Assembly (NCBI GenBank): GCA_031550125.1 | Contig: JAVBOW010000027.1 | Coordinates: forward strand, 6,698 to 70,697 | DNA from: JAVBOW01 sp031550125 | GTDB taxonomy: Bacteria; Bacteroidota; Bacteroidia; Bacteroidales; Rikenellaceae | DNA length: 64,000 nt | Reading direction: 5' to 3' | In this document: positions 34,124-42,807 of the stretch, in pieces | Numbering within the stretch: the stretch's first letter is position 1 | Layout: each line of letters opens with the position of its first letter | Position numbers and translations under genes: made by a program | Notes under the pieces: generated by a model | Seen by the model: the letters and a program-made list of their open reading frames with translations, nothing else | Told to the model about the DNA's origin: nothing | Database searches by the model: none

Positions 34124-35236
34124 ATGGTAAGGAAAGGATTTATGTCGTTGGCGCTCGCGCTGACTGCGTTGGTTGGCGATGTTTTCGCCCAGGATGGGCG
34201 AAGCGCGATAGAATCAGGTGCAAGCTACACGGGCGATGTGGTGAATAACCTTAGAGGAGGTATAAAGACGGGGTCGGCCTATTTGGGCATGGCTACAATT
34301 AACCTGGGCATAGACACCGAGAAGGCGGGCCTGTGGAAAGGAGGCAACTTCTACGTTATGGGAGCCAATACACATGGAGACACTCCCTCCGCCAATCTTA
34401 TAGGCGATATGCAGGTTGTCTCTAACATAGAGGCCGGCAACCATACCTATATTCAGGAATTGTGGTTCAAACAGCGGGCGGGATCCCTGGAATTCACGCT
34501 CGGACTGCAGGACCTCGCAGTGGAATTCGGGGGTGTGGAATACGGCGGCCTCTATCTGAACTCGTCGTTTGGGGTCAAATCCTCCATATCCCATAATATT
34601 CCCGTACCGATATTTCCCCTTACCAACCTCGGTTTTACGGCAAAGTGGGACGTGTCGGACAGGTTTGTGTGGCTTGGCGCTATTTTCGACGGTCAGCCCG
34701 AAGATTTCGATACCAATCCGTATAATATTAAATGGAAGATGGGGCGGGGCGACGGCTTTCTTGCTGCCACCGAGTTTCAGGCGTCATTCGATTCCGAAAC
34801 AGGCCCGGCGGTGTATAAGGCTGGAGCCATATGGCATCGTATGAAGCAGGACGGGACGTACGCCGATATAGCAAGCGTTTATGCCAACGCCAACCGGCAA
34901 CTGTGGTCGGCCGGAGAAAAGGCTTTCGGCCTGTTCGCCCAGTTGGGTTATAGCCCGTCGAAGGGCAGTACATGTGAGTATTATGTCGGTCTGGGCATGA
35001 ATTATAGCGGGCTTCTGAGCCGCAAGGGACGCGACGAGGCCGGGCTGGCCGTTGCCCATGAAAGCTTCCGCAGCGGGCTGAAAGCCGAAACGGCAATAGA
35101 AATGACCTATAAATACCGGGTGTGGAGTAATTTCTACCTGCAACCCGACGTACAATATATCATCAACCCTGCCGGCACTGGAACTAACCTCGCCGACAGC
35201 TTTTGCGTCGGTCTCCGTTTCGGGTTGTCATTATAA
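34124..35236 (+). CDS. OprB-like carbohydrate-selective porin
   Basis: 370 residues. The ATG at 34124 gives a signal peptide (MVRKGFMSLALALTALVGDVFA, cleavage before QD); an earlier in-frame start adds 30 residues without a sensible signal. The body shows alternating amphipathic strands and OprB-type segments: GSAYLGMATINLGIDTEKAG, YIQELWFKQ, LGLQDLAVEF and a terminal strand ending in FGLSL, consistent with an outer-membrane beta barrel of about 16 strands. OprB proteins allow sugar diffusion across the outer membrane. The substrate is unknown. No SusC/SusD genes lie nearby. Confidence 0.75.
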   Translation: MVRKGFMSLALALTALVGDVFAQDGRSAIESGASYTGDVVNNLRGGIKTGSAYLGMATINLGIDTEKAGLWKGGNFYVMGANTHGDTPSANLIGDMQVVSNIEAGNHTYIQELWFKQRAGSLEFTLGLQDLAVEFGGVEYGGLYLNSSFGVKSSISHNIPVPIFPLTNLGFTAKWDVSDRFVWLGAIFDGQPEDFDTNPYNIKWKMGRGDGFLAATEFQASFDSETGPAVYKAGAIWHRMKQDGTYADIASVYANANRQLWSAGEKAFGLFAQLGYSPSKGSTCEYYVGLGMNYSGLLSRKGRDEAGLAVAHESFRSGLKAETAIEMTYKYRVWSNFYLQPDVQYIINPAGTGTNLADSFCVGLRFGLSL

Positions 35237-35280
35237 ATGATTTAATTGTTAATGTTGCAACATATAATACCAACACATCC

Positions 35281-35868
35281 GTGAAAAATATAGCAGCCGC
35301 AGCGTTTATTTGTTTGTTGCTTGGGGCCTGCGCGCCGGGCTTCACCCGCAGTGAGCGGCAACTTATAGGCGACGATCCCGAGGCAGGGGCGATGAAAGTG
35401 ACCAAAATCTCCGACAAGGCCGACTCGCTTTTGTTACGGTCTACGTCCTCCCCGCTTACGCGGCGCGAACTCGGATCGCCGTACACGGAAACTCTCGCCA
35501 AAAGGATGCTCGCCACCGTAACCGCCCCTGAGAACGATGGTGTGGGGATAGCGGCTCCGCAAGTGGGCGTCGGCCGGCGTTTAATAATTGTCCAGCGTTT
35601 CGACAAGGAGGGAGAGCCGTTCGAAGTTTTCGCCAACCCGGTGATAACCGGCCACTCCGCCGAAAAACGTACGGGTCCCGAAGGTTGCCTCTCCATAGAC
35701 GGAGTCCGGGGCGATGTGGAGCGCTGGGAGTGGATAGACCTCGGCTACGACCTCCCTTTCGTGCAAAATATGCATGTCAATGAGCGCGTAGAAGGTTTCA
35801 CCGCGGTTATTTTCCAGCATGAGATAGATCATCTCGACGGCAAACTTTTCATCGATTATCTGAAATAA
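35281..35868 (+). CDS. Lipoprotein-type peptide deformylase
   Basis: 195 residues from a GTG at 35281. The first 17 residues form a lipoprotein signal peptide (MKNIAAAAFICLLLGAC, lipobox LGAC, Cys17), unexpected for a peptide deformylase, which is normally cytosolic. All three metalloenzyme motifs are present: GVGIAAPQVG (near 102), PEGCLSIDG with the metal Cys (near 144) and the HEIDH metal site (near 180). It would remove the formyl group from N-terminal fMet, or act on formylated peptides outside the cytoplasm. An internal ATG at 35392 could give a cytosolic form of about 158 residues that keeps every motif. It is followed after 11 bases by feoB. Confidence 0.85.
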   Translation: MKNIAAAAFICLLLGACAPGFTRSERQLIGDDPEAGAMKVTKISDKADSLLLRSTSSPLTRRELGSPYTETLAKRMLATVTAPENDGVGIAAPQVGVGRRLIIVQRFDKEGEPFEVFANPVITGHSAEKRTGPEGCLSIDGVRGDVERWEWIDLGYDLPFVQNMHVNERVEGFTAVIFQHEIDHLDGKLFIDYLK

Positions 35869-35879
35869 CAGTATACTAA

Positions 35880-38327
35880 ATGCGTTTATCGGAACTACAG
35901 AACGGCCAGAGCGGCGTGATAATAAAAGTGTTGGGCTACGGCGCCTTTCGTAAGAGGGTGACCGAAATGGGATTCGTAAGGGGCCAGACCGTGGAGGTGG
36001 TAATGAACGCTCCTCTGAAAGACCCTATCCTGTATAAAGTCATGGGGTATGAGGTGTCGCTGAGACGCAGCGAGGCTTCGATGATAAAGATAGCCACACA
36101 TGACGAAGCCAGCCTGTGCCTTGCCGGGGATGACGTACCGGAGGCGTTTCCTGCGGGCGGGATAGCTGACGACGGACATACATTCGAGCGTTACGTAGAT
36201 TACTCTAAAAAAGAGATCAACATAGCCCTTGTGGGTAATCCCAACTGCGGCAAGACCTCGCTCTTCAACGCCGCTTCGGGCGGTCACGAGCATGTAGGCA
36301 ACTATAGCGGCGTTACGGTTGACGCCAAGCGGGGTCGGTTTAACTACGGCGGCTACCGTTTCGTCATCTACGACCTTCCGGGTACGTATTCGCTTTCCGC
36401 CTATTCGCCCGAAGAGGTTTTTGTGCGGCGACATCTCGTGGAGCGCACTCCCGACGTTATAGTGAACGTAGTGGCGGCCTCCAACCTGGAGCGTAACCTT
36501 TACCTCACCACCGAGCTGATAGATATGGATTTCAGCATGGTGATAGCCCTGAATATGTACGACGAACTGGAGCAGAGCGGCGCACGGTTCGACCATGATG
36601 CGCTGGGCCGCATGATAGGCGTGCCGATAGTGCCGACGGTGTCGCGCGGCGGTCGTATGATAGACGGACTGCTGGATACGATAATCCGTGTGTACGAAAA
36701 CCAGGAGCCTGCCGTCCGCCACGTACACATAAACTACAGTCCCGATATCGAGGCGGGAATAGCACCCCTCAAAAACGCTATAAACGCGTCAGGGGCTGTC
36801 AGCCGCGAGGTGTCGCCCAGATATGTGGCGCTTAAAATGCTCCAGCGCGATACATATACGGAGAGTATTCTGCGAAATATAGACGAATACCCCGCCTGGG
36901 CCAAACTGCGCGACCAGGAGGTGCCGGCAATAGAACGCAAATTGGGAGAGGACATCGAAACTGCCATAACCAACGAGCGTTACGGTTTTATAGCAGGTGC
37001 ATTAAAGGAAACTTTCGAAGCCGGGAAAAAGGACGACAAGGAGACTACGAGGGCTATAGACGCGATAGTGACCAATAAACTTTTCGGCTTCCCCATATTC
37101 CTGCTCATCCTCTGGCTTATGTTCGAGACCACCTTCTCGTTGGGTTCCTATCCAATGGGATGGATAGAGGCCGGGGTGGGGTGGCTGGCGGACGCCGTGA
37201 GGGCGGCGATGTCCGACGGCATGCTCAAAGACCTTATCATAGACGGGGTTATAGGCGGCGTGGGCGGCGTTATCGTATTTTTGCCCAATATACTTATCCT
37301 TTACCTGTTCATCTCCTTTATGGAGGATTCGGGCTATATGGCCAGGGCTGCTTTCATAATGGATAAGCTCATGCACCGCATTGGCCTGCACGGCAAATCG
37401 TTCATCCCGCTCATCATGGGTTTCGGCTGCAACGTACCTGCCATTATGGCGTCGCGCACTATAGAGAGCCGCAGCAGCCGGATAATCACCATACTGATCA
37501 ATCCGTTCATATCGTGCAGCGCCCGCCTGCCGGTCTATCTCCTGCTGGTAGGGATATTCTTCCCCTCGCATGCAGGTACGGTGCTTATGGGGCTTTACCT
37601 TTTAGGTATGGTTGCGGCGGTTGTCACGGCGCGGCTGTTGCGCAGGTTCGTATTTAAGAAGGACGAAACGCCCTTTGTAATGGAGTTGCCGCCGTACCGC
37701 ATGCCGGCGGGCAAATCCATAATCATACACATGTGGGACAAAGCCAAGGAGTATCTTAAAAAGATGGGCGGCGTTATCCTTGTGGCTTCGATGGCCATAT
37801 GGTTCCTGAGCTATTTTCCCCGGACTACGGATGCGGAGGCGTTACAGGATATTGCGGTCGATACTATCGCTATGCCCGGCGTAAGCCACGCAGCCATAAT
37901 GCAAATGGAGCAACAGAAAAACTCATATCTGGGACGCCTGGGGCTATTCTGCGAACCGGTAGTGGAACCTTTGGGTTTCAACTGGAAAGTATGTATCTCG
38001 CTGCTTTCCGGTGCGGCAGCCAAGGAGTTGGTAATAAGTACGCTCGGAGTGCTTTATGCCGAGACGGACGTGGAGGGTTCCGGAGCGGCGCTTTCCGAAA
38101 AACTCACTACCGTCAATCCTCAAACGGGAACGCCGGATTTCACGGCGCGTAATTCGCTCGCTTTTTTGGTATTCATTTTGCTCTATTTTCCTTGCATAGC
38201 CTCGCTTGCTGCCATAGCCAGGGAGACGGGAAATTGGCGGTGGACGCTGTTTACCGTGATTTATAATACTCTCGTGGCCTGGATTGCCGCATGGGCGACG
38301 TATAACATATGGGGACTTTTCGACTGA
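35880..38327 (+). CDS. feoB: Ferrous iron transporter, FeoA-FeoB fusion
   Basis: 815 residues. Residues 1-75 are a FeoA-type SH3 domain (MRLSELQNGQSGVI, then KRVTEMGFVRGQTVEV). The FeoB G domain follows: G1 GNPNCGKTSLFN (near 119), G3 DLPGTYSLSAYSPEE, G4 NMYDE. A helical regulatory segment leads into the membrane domain from about residue 395, with the two Gate motifs visible (FLPNILILYLFISFMEDSGYMARA, then an ISCSARLPVYLLLVG segment). It imports Fe2+ across the inner membrane. Fusion of FeoA to FeoB is frequent in Bacteroidota. Confidence 0.96.
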   Translation: MRLSELQNGQSGVIIKVLGYGAFRKRVTEMGFVRGQTVEVVMNAPLKDPILYKVMGYEVSLRRSEASMIKIATHDEASLCLAGDDVPEAFPAGGIADDGHTFERYVDYSKKEINIALVGNPNCGKTSLFNAASGGHEHVGNYSGVTVDAKRGRFNYGGYRFVIYDLPGTYSLSAYSPEEVFVRRHLVERTPDVIVNVVAASNLERNLYLTTELIDMDFSMVIALNMYDELEQSGARFDHDALGRMIGVPIVPTVSRGGRMIDGLLDTIIRVYENQEPAVRHVHINYSPDIEAGIAPLKNAINASGAVSREVSPRYVALKMLQRDTYTESILRNIDEYPAWAKLRDQEVPAIERKLGEDIETAITNERYGFIAGALKETFEAGKKDDKETTRAIDAIVTNKLFGFPIFLLILWLMFETTFSLGSYPMGWIEAGVGWLADAVRAAMSDGMLKDLIIDGVIGGVGGVIVFLPNILILYLFISFMEDSGYMARAAFIMDKLMHRIGLHGKSFIPLIMGFGCNVPAIMASRTIESRSSRIITILINPFISCSARLPVYLLLVGIFFPSHAGTVLMGLYLLGMVAAVVTARLLRRFVFKKDETPFVMELPPYRMPAGKSIIIHMWDKAKEYLKKMGGVILVASMAIWFLSYFPRTTDAEALQDIAVDTIAMPGVSHAAIMQMEQQKNSYLGRLGLFCEPVVEPLGFNWKVCISLLSGAAAKELVISTLGVLYAETDVEGSGAALSEKLTTVNPQTGTPDFTARNSLAFLVFILLYFPCIASLAAIARETGNWRWTLFTVIYNTLVAWIAAWATYNIWGLFD

Positions 38328-38330
38328 GCC

Positions 38331-38558
38331 ATGTTGCAAACAGTGATCGTATATATAATAGGGGGCCTGTTGCTCCTTTTCATCGTCTGGAAGGCAGTAC
38401 GCGTATTGCGCGGCAAGGAAAGCGCCGGCGTGTGCGCCGGGTGCAAAGGATGTTCCGAGCGCGATATCTTTATTAAGAAAAAAGAGGAGTGTGGCAAAGG
38501 AGGCGCTTCGTCCGGATGTTCCGGGTGCGCCGCCAACGATGCGTCGAGCGGAAAATAG
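38331..38558 (+). CDS. FeoB-associated Cys-rich membrane protein
   Basis: 75 residues, starting three bases after the feoB stop. One N-terminal membrane helix (about 3-26) is followed by a Cys-rich cytosolic tail with CAGCKGC, an EECGK motif and a GCSGC motif, six Cys plus a lone Cys in all. Small proteins of this design follow feoB in many genomes. The tail could bind iron, or assist FeoB, which is inference. The bidirectional terminator downstream ends the def-feo unit. Confidence 0.88.
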   Translation: MLQTVIVYIIGGLLLLFIVWKAVRVLRGKESAGVCAGCKGCSERDIFIKKKEECGKGGASSGCSGCAANDASSGK

Positions 38559-38579
38559 ACGTTGCGCGGACGGATACGG

Positions 38580-38618
38580 CAAAGGCGGGAAATCTTGATG
38601 ATTTCCCGCCTTTGATAT
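38580..38618. terminator. Bidirectional terminator
   Basis: A 15-bp stem (38580-38594 with 38600-38614; AAAGGCGGGAAATC) lies between the convergent Feo gene and the lipoprotein gene. Confidence 0.8.
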
Positions 38619-38635
38619 TTTGGTTATTGCCGGTA

Positions 38636-39613
38636 TTACAACGTCTTTACTTTGTCGTTATAAATTACCTTAGCCGACGGATTGCACATATTGACCGTGT
38701 TTTTGACGAACGACAGCCACACCGTGCTGGCCGGATAGTTGGGATAATGTTCCGTTACGGATGGGCAACGCACTTTTATGGTGCCGTCGATTATGCCGTT
38801 GCATTGCGGATGGTATACCACCGACCCTTCAGTACCCGAAACGGAGTAGTAGAATTCCAGATCCTTGTCGAATACGGTTTTGCCGTTACTTAGCGCCTCG
38901 ACGATGGTGATGGGGTTTTCCGACATGGCTTGGTAGCCGGCGTCGTCTATATTGTGAGGTTTGATCACGCAATACACAATGTCCCAGTCTGAACTGACTA
39001 CGGTAGTCTGCTCGGATTCGGGCGTGGCCGTCAATCCGGCCAGCGTTGCCTCCCATACGCCTCCTGCCGACGTACTTACGTTGCATTCGTCCCAATTTTC
39101 GAGTACTACCATACCATTCACCATGCTATTGTATACTTTCAGCGGTTTGCTTCCCGGTGCGCCGCGCACGACGCTCCATGTGGCGCCGTCGTTTCCCTGG
39201 AGGCGCGCGCCACCAGTCTCCACTACCACCGTACCGGTCTTTTTCGTGTCTTTGCTCGGGGCGGCGTCGTAATCCTGCGGGTAGGTTATGGTTATCCGCT
39301 CGTTTGACAGACCCTCGTTCTCAATGGTGAGCGTTGCATCCGAAAAGAGCCTTATAGTGTAATTTATCATGTGGTTCTCGGAGTCGATAACTTCATTTAT
39401 GTCGGGACTTCCGGCTCGGTCGTATTCCACCATCAAGGTGTTAAGGCGCAGGGCTATGCTTACCAGCTCCATGGATATTTCGTTCTGAGCGTAGCCGCAG
39501 TTGTATATTTTCGAGCCGTAATCGAAATCCGTAAACTTGTAAGTGGCCGGTTCCCAGCACGACGTCATCGCCAGGCAAATGGCGGCGCAGGAAAGTTTGA
39601 ATAAGTTTTTCAT
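38636..39613 (-). CDS. Hypothetical lipoprotein
   Basis: 325 residues beginning with MKNLFKLSCAAICLAMTSC; Cys19 is the likely lipid site, and the following WEPATYKF carries no basic retention signal. A longer in-frame start lies upstream of the promoter and is rejected. The mature protein is rich in Thr, Val and Gly in alternating strands and looks like an all-beta or mixed surface protein. No enzymatic motif or named domain is recognised. Its -7 box (39639-39646) faces away from that of the DUF4954 gene. Confidence 0.72.
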   Translation of the reverse strand: MKNLFKLSCAAICLAMTSCWEPATYKFTDFDYGSKIYNCGYAQNEISMELVSIALRLNTLMVEYDRAGSPDINEVIDSENHMINYTIRLFSDATLTIENEGLSNERITITYPQDYDAAPSKDTKKTGTVVVETGGARLQGNDGATWSVVRGAPGSKPLKVYNSMVNGMVVLENWDECNVSTSAGGVWEATLAGLTATPESEQTTVVSSDWDIVYCVIKPHNIDDAGYQAMSENPITIVEALSNGKTVFDKDLEFYYSVSGTEGSVVYHPQCNGIIDGTIKVRCPSVTEHYPNYPASTVWLSFVKNTVNMCNPSAKVIYNDKVKTL

Positions 39614-39638
39614 CTCTTTAGGTTTTTGTATATAGTTG

Positions 39639-39646
39639 CAAAGATA
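39639..39646 (-). promoter_or_regulatory. -7 box of the lipoprotein gene
   Basis: Reads TATCTTTG on the minus strand, 26 bases before the ATG at 39613. Confidence 0.55.
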
Positions 39647-39734
39647 TCGAATTTGTAGATAAAAATAGCAGGAAGTTATAGTATAACGTTGCCACGGACG
39701 CAAAAATTTTGTTATAATAATCATGGAAAAGACG

Positions 39735-39742
39735 TATATTTG
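39735..39742 (+). promoter_or_regulatory. -7 box of the DUF4954 operon
   Basis: TATATTTG matches TAnnTTTG and lies 24 bases before the ATG at 39766. Confidence 0.6.
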
Positions 39743-39765
39743 CAAGTTACTAAATTTGTCGGAAT

Positions 39766-41523
39766 ATGGAAAATATGGGAGTCAAACTTACCGAAGGGCA
39801 GATAGCCGCGCTGGTGGCGCAGGGCTGCAGGGCCGAAAATTGGGATAACGTGATGGTCGGAGGGGCTTTCGACCCAGCGCTTGTCCGCAACTGCATGTTC
39901 AGGGGCAACATATATATAGGCAACGGGGTTACTATATCCAATATAGGCGTACATATTGCCAACTGCATTATCGGCGACGGGGCGCGCATAGAGGATGTTT
40001 CCGTTATCGAGTGCGTAGGCGAGAGTTCTTTCGGCGTAGGGGAACTCGTGGCCACTGTTAACGAAGGCGGCGGGCGTGAAGTGCCTCTCCATCTCTCCAT
40101 GACGGCCCAGACGGCATATATGATAGCCATGTATCGCCACCGCGGCAGTTTGATAGACAAATTATGCGCGATGATAGAGCGCGAACGTCTCGAAAACATC
40201 TCGACGGAGTGCAAAATAGGGGCGGGCGCACAAATAGTCGGGTGCGGGACCCTGCGTAACGTGAACGTAGGTCCCTGCGCGAGGATAAACGGCGCGCACC
40301 TGCTCGAAAACGGCTCCATCCTCAGCCAGGAAAAGGCTCCCGCCGTGGTTATGCACGGCGTCCGCGCCACCGGCTTCGTGTTCTCGTGCGGTTCGCGCGT
40401 GGAAGGCGGGTCGACGCTCAGGCGTTGCTATGTGGGCGAGGGAACGCTCATAGACGACGGATTTACGGCCGTAGACTCGCTGTTCTTCGCGAACTGTATC
40501 TGCGCCGCGGGTGAGGCATGCTCTATTTTCGCCGGCCCGTTCACGGTGTCGCACCATAAGTCGTCGTTGCTTATCGCCGGACTTTTCTCGTTCTTCAACG
40601 CGGGCAGCGGAGCCAATCAGAGCAACCACCTTTTCAAAACTGGGGCCGTACACCAGGGCATAAACGAACGCGGCTGCAAGTACGGCAGCAACGCCTACGT
40701 CATGTTGCCGGCGCGTAACGGCGCGTTCAACACCGTCCTGGGCCGCCACAGTAACCATCACGACACTACTAATTTCCCATACTCCTACGTAATGGAGGTA
40801 GAAGGCAGGTCGCAACTCGTTCCCGGGGCGGCCCTGCGCAGCTACGGCACCATGCGCGATATGGCCAAATGGCCCGCCCGCGATAAGCGTACAGGATGCG
40901 GCGGCGACCTTATAAATTTCGAAAGACACAACCCCTATATAGCCTCGCGTATGGTCCGGGCCATAGATATATCGACAGGCATACTCTCCAACGAGGGCGT
41001 TGACAACTATTCCTACGGCCGTCTGAGGATAAAGCAAACCCTCCTGCGCAACGGCCGCGAACTTTACCGCCAGGCCCTTGCCGCCGCCCTCGGAAAGATG
41101 CTTTCCGTCGACGCCGATATGACCGAAGCCGCTTATGGCACGGGCGAATGGGTGGATATCGCGGGTATGTACGCACCGCAGGGGGTTGTAATAAACCTTC
41201 TGGACGGCATTGAGGCGGGTAAATATTCCGATATGGACTCTGTGAGGGCGGAGATGGAGAGGATCGACGCCAATTACGCAAATTACGCCTACGGATGGGC
41301 GTTGGCCCAGTTGGATAAGGTCAACGGGCAACCGTCCACCGAAGCCCTTATAAACGAAGCCATAGCCCGGGGCCGGGAGAGCGCCGCACTACTCGATAAA
41401 TATGCCAGGGACGACGCGAAAAAGGATTCGGAGAGCGCCATGTATGTCGGCTACGGAGTGGATTCGCTCAATCCGGACGTTATAGCCGCCGATTTCGCCG
41501 CCGTACGCGGCATAAAGAAATAG
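39766..41523 (+). CDS. DUF4954 family protein (left-handed beta-helix)
   Basis: 585 residues. The N-terminal two thirds contain many hexapeptide-type repeats (IYIGNGVTISNIGVHI, CIIGDGARIEDVSVI, CKIGAGAQIVGCGTLRNVNV), predicting a left-handed beta-helix like that of sugar-nucleotide acyl- and nucleotidyltransferases. A helical C-terminal region follows. Conserved segments include NQSNHLFKTGAVHQGINERG and LGRHSNHHDTTNFPYSY. DUF4954 has no assigned reaction known to me. It starts an operon with a GH2-like gene (gap 7 bases) and rlmH (gap 2). A Met three codons in (39775) is an alternative start. Confidence 0.82.
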   Translation: MENMGVKLTEGQIAALVAQGCRAENWDNVMVGGAFDPALVRNCMFRGNIYIGNGVTISNIGVHIANCIIGDGARIEDVSVIECVGESSFGVGELVATVNEGGGREVPLHLSMTAQTAYMIAMYRHRGSLIDKLCAMIERERLENISTECKIGAGAQIVGCGTLRNVNVGPCARINGAHLLENGSILSQEKAPAVVMHGVRATGFVFSCGSRVEGGSTLRRCYVGEGTLIDDGFTAVDSLFFANCICAAGEACSIFAGPFTVSHHKSSLLIAGLFSFFNAGSGANQSNHLFKTGAVHQGINERGCKYGSNAYVMLPARNGAFNTVLGRHSNHHDTTNFPYSYVMEVEGRSQLVPGAALRSYGTMRDMAKWPARDKRTGCGGDLINFERHNPYIASRMVRAIDISTGILSNEGVDNYSYGRLRIKQTLLRNGRELYRQALAAALGKMLSVDADMTEAAYGTGEWVDIAGMYAPQGVVINLLDGIEAGKYSDMDSVRAEMERIDANYANYAYGWALAQLDKVNGQPSTEALINEAIARGRESAALLDKYARDDAKKDSESAMYVGYGVDSLNPDVIAADFAAVRGIKK

Positions 41524-41530
41524 CTGCGGG

Positions 41531-42805
41531 ATGCGCCGTATTCTGCCTCTCCTGCTGCTTGTCGTTTGCGCCGCCGCCGGCTTTGCCCAACCATGTATGC
41601 GCCTTACCGAAGGCGCGGTTTCGCCTCGGACGGAATTTGTAAGTTACGCCACCCGTCCGGACGCCGAAGCGGGCGCCAGGGAAAAATCTAAAAACTACAC
41701 GCCGCTTATTGCCAGCGCCAAATGCAGCGACGGCAACGCGGGTGTACGGGTCTATACCGTCACACTCAATACGCAACAATGGCTCGAGCGCGAGGTCTTC
41801 CTGCGTGTAGCCGCCGGAGCGCCTTATACAGTTTACGCCGGAGGACGCAAAGTGGGTTGCGGCGACGGGCCTGCCCTGGCCGAGTTCGATATCTCTTCAT
41901 CCGTCGCCGCCGGCGCATGCGAAATTACAGTGGAGATGGGATGCGACGGGCATAACGTCCCGGGCCGTCTGCATGAGCTTTACGCCTGTTCGCAACCACG
42001 CGTCAGAATAGAGGATTACTGCGTGTCGGCGCCCCTCAAGGGCGCTTATGGATACTTGTGCCTTGACGTGGCCCTTGCCAACGGGTACAATTACGACGAG
42101 CCGGTTTCTGTAGGCTACGATATCTATTCGCCCGAAGGCAAGTTGCTTTATTACGACAAACGTCCCGCGGCGCTTGCCGGCGGAGGCCGGGATACGCTGC
42201 GCTTCGAATATACCGTGCCGCAAGCTGCGGCGTGGAGTCCTTTTTCGCCCGCGCTGTACAAGGCCATGCTTATACTGTGGCACGGCAGTCGCATTATGGA
42301 ATATATACCTTTTAACGTGGGTTTTACGCCGCCGGGGTCGGAATATATCCTGGCCATTATCCGGAAAGCGGCGAAAGAGAATAAACTCGTTTCGTACAGC
42401 GCGCCTTTTTCGGGCAATCCCGCAGCCGACAGGGAAAAGGCGAGGGCCGATATGGCGGGCCTGCGCGGCAGGGTGGTTGAAGCCGCTTCGCCACAGCCCC
42501 AATGGTTCTACGACATGTGCGACCGGGCGGGCGTGTATGTGGTGGACCGGGCGGGTATAGATTATCCCGCCGGGAGCGGCATGGCCGACGATCCGCGCAT
42601 GTTGCCTGTGTTTACGGAGCGTGTCAGGTCTATGTATTTCAGGGGACGCAACCATGTGTGCATCGCCGCATGGTCGCCGGCTCCGGCCTCTGCGGGCAAC
42701 GGCTACAATATGTATAAGTGCTACCAGTGGCTCAAGGCGGCGTCGCCCGACAAACCCGTGATTTACCGCGGCGCCGGCGACGAGTGGAATAACGACCTCA
42801 AATAG
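41531..42805 (+). CDS. Secreted GH2-like protein, truncated and without the acid/base glutamate
   Basis: 424 residues with a signal peptide (MRRILPLLLLVVCAAAGFAQ). Residues about 60-140 resemble a GH2 sugar-binding jelly roll and about 150-250 an Ig-like domain. The C-terminal part follows the first half of the GH2 catalytic barrel: PQWFYDMCDRAGVYVVD, then FRGRNHVCIAAW and GNGYNMYKCYQWLK. Where beta-galactosidases have WSLGNE, with the acid/base Glu, this protein has WSPAPAS, and it ends at DEWNNDLK before the nucleophile strand. It is therefore probably a non-hydrolytic relative, perhaps glycan-binding. The frame is intact, so it is not a simple pseudogene. Confidence 0.68.
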   Translation: MRRILPLLLLVVCAAAGFAQPCMRLTEGAVSPRTEFVSYATRPDAEAGAREKSKNYTPLIASAKCSDGNAGVRVYTVTLNTQQWLEREVFLRVAAGAPYTVYAGGRKVGCGDGPALAEFDISSSVAAGACEITVEMGCDGHNVPGRLHELYACSQPRVRIEDYCVSAPLKGAYGYLCLDVALANGYNYDEPVSVGYDIYSPEGKLLYYDKRPAALAGGGRDTLRFEYTVPQAAAWSPFSPALYKAMLILWHGSRIMEYIPFNVGFTPPGSEYILAIIRKAAKENKLVSYSAPFSGNPAADREKARADMAGLRGRVVEAASPQPQWFYDMCDRAGVYVVDRAGIDYPAGSGMADDPRMLPVFTERVRSMYFRGRNHVCIAAWSPAPASAGNGYNMYKCYQWLKAASPDKPVIYRGAGDEWNNDLK

Positions 42806-42807
42806 CC

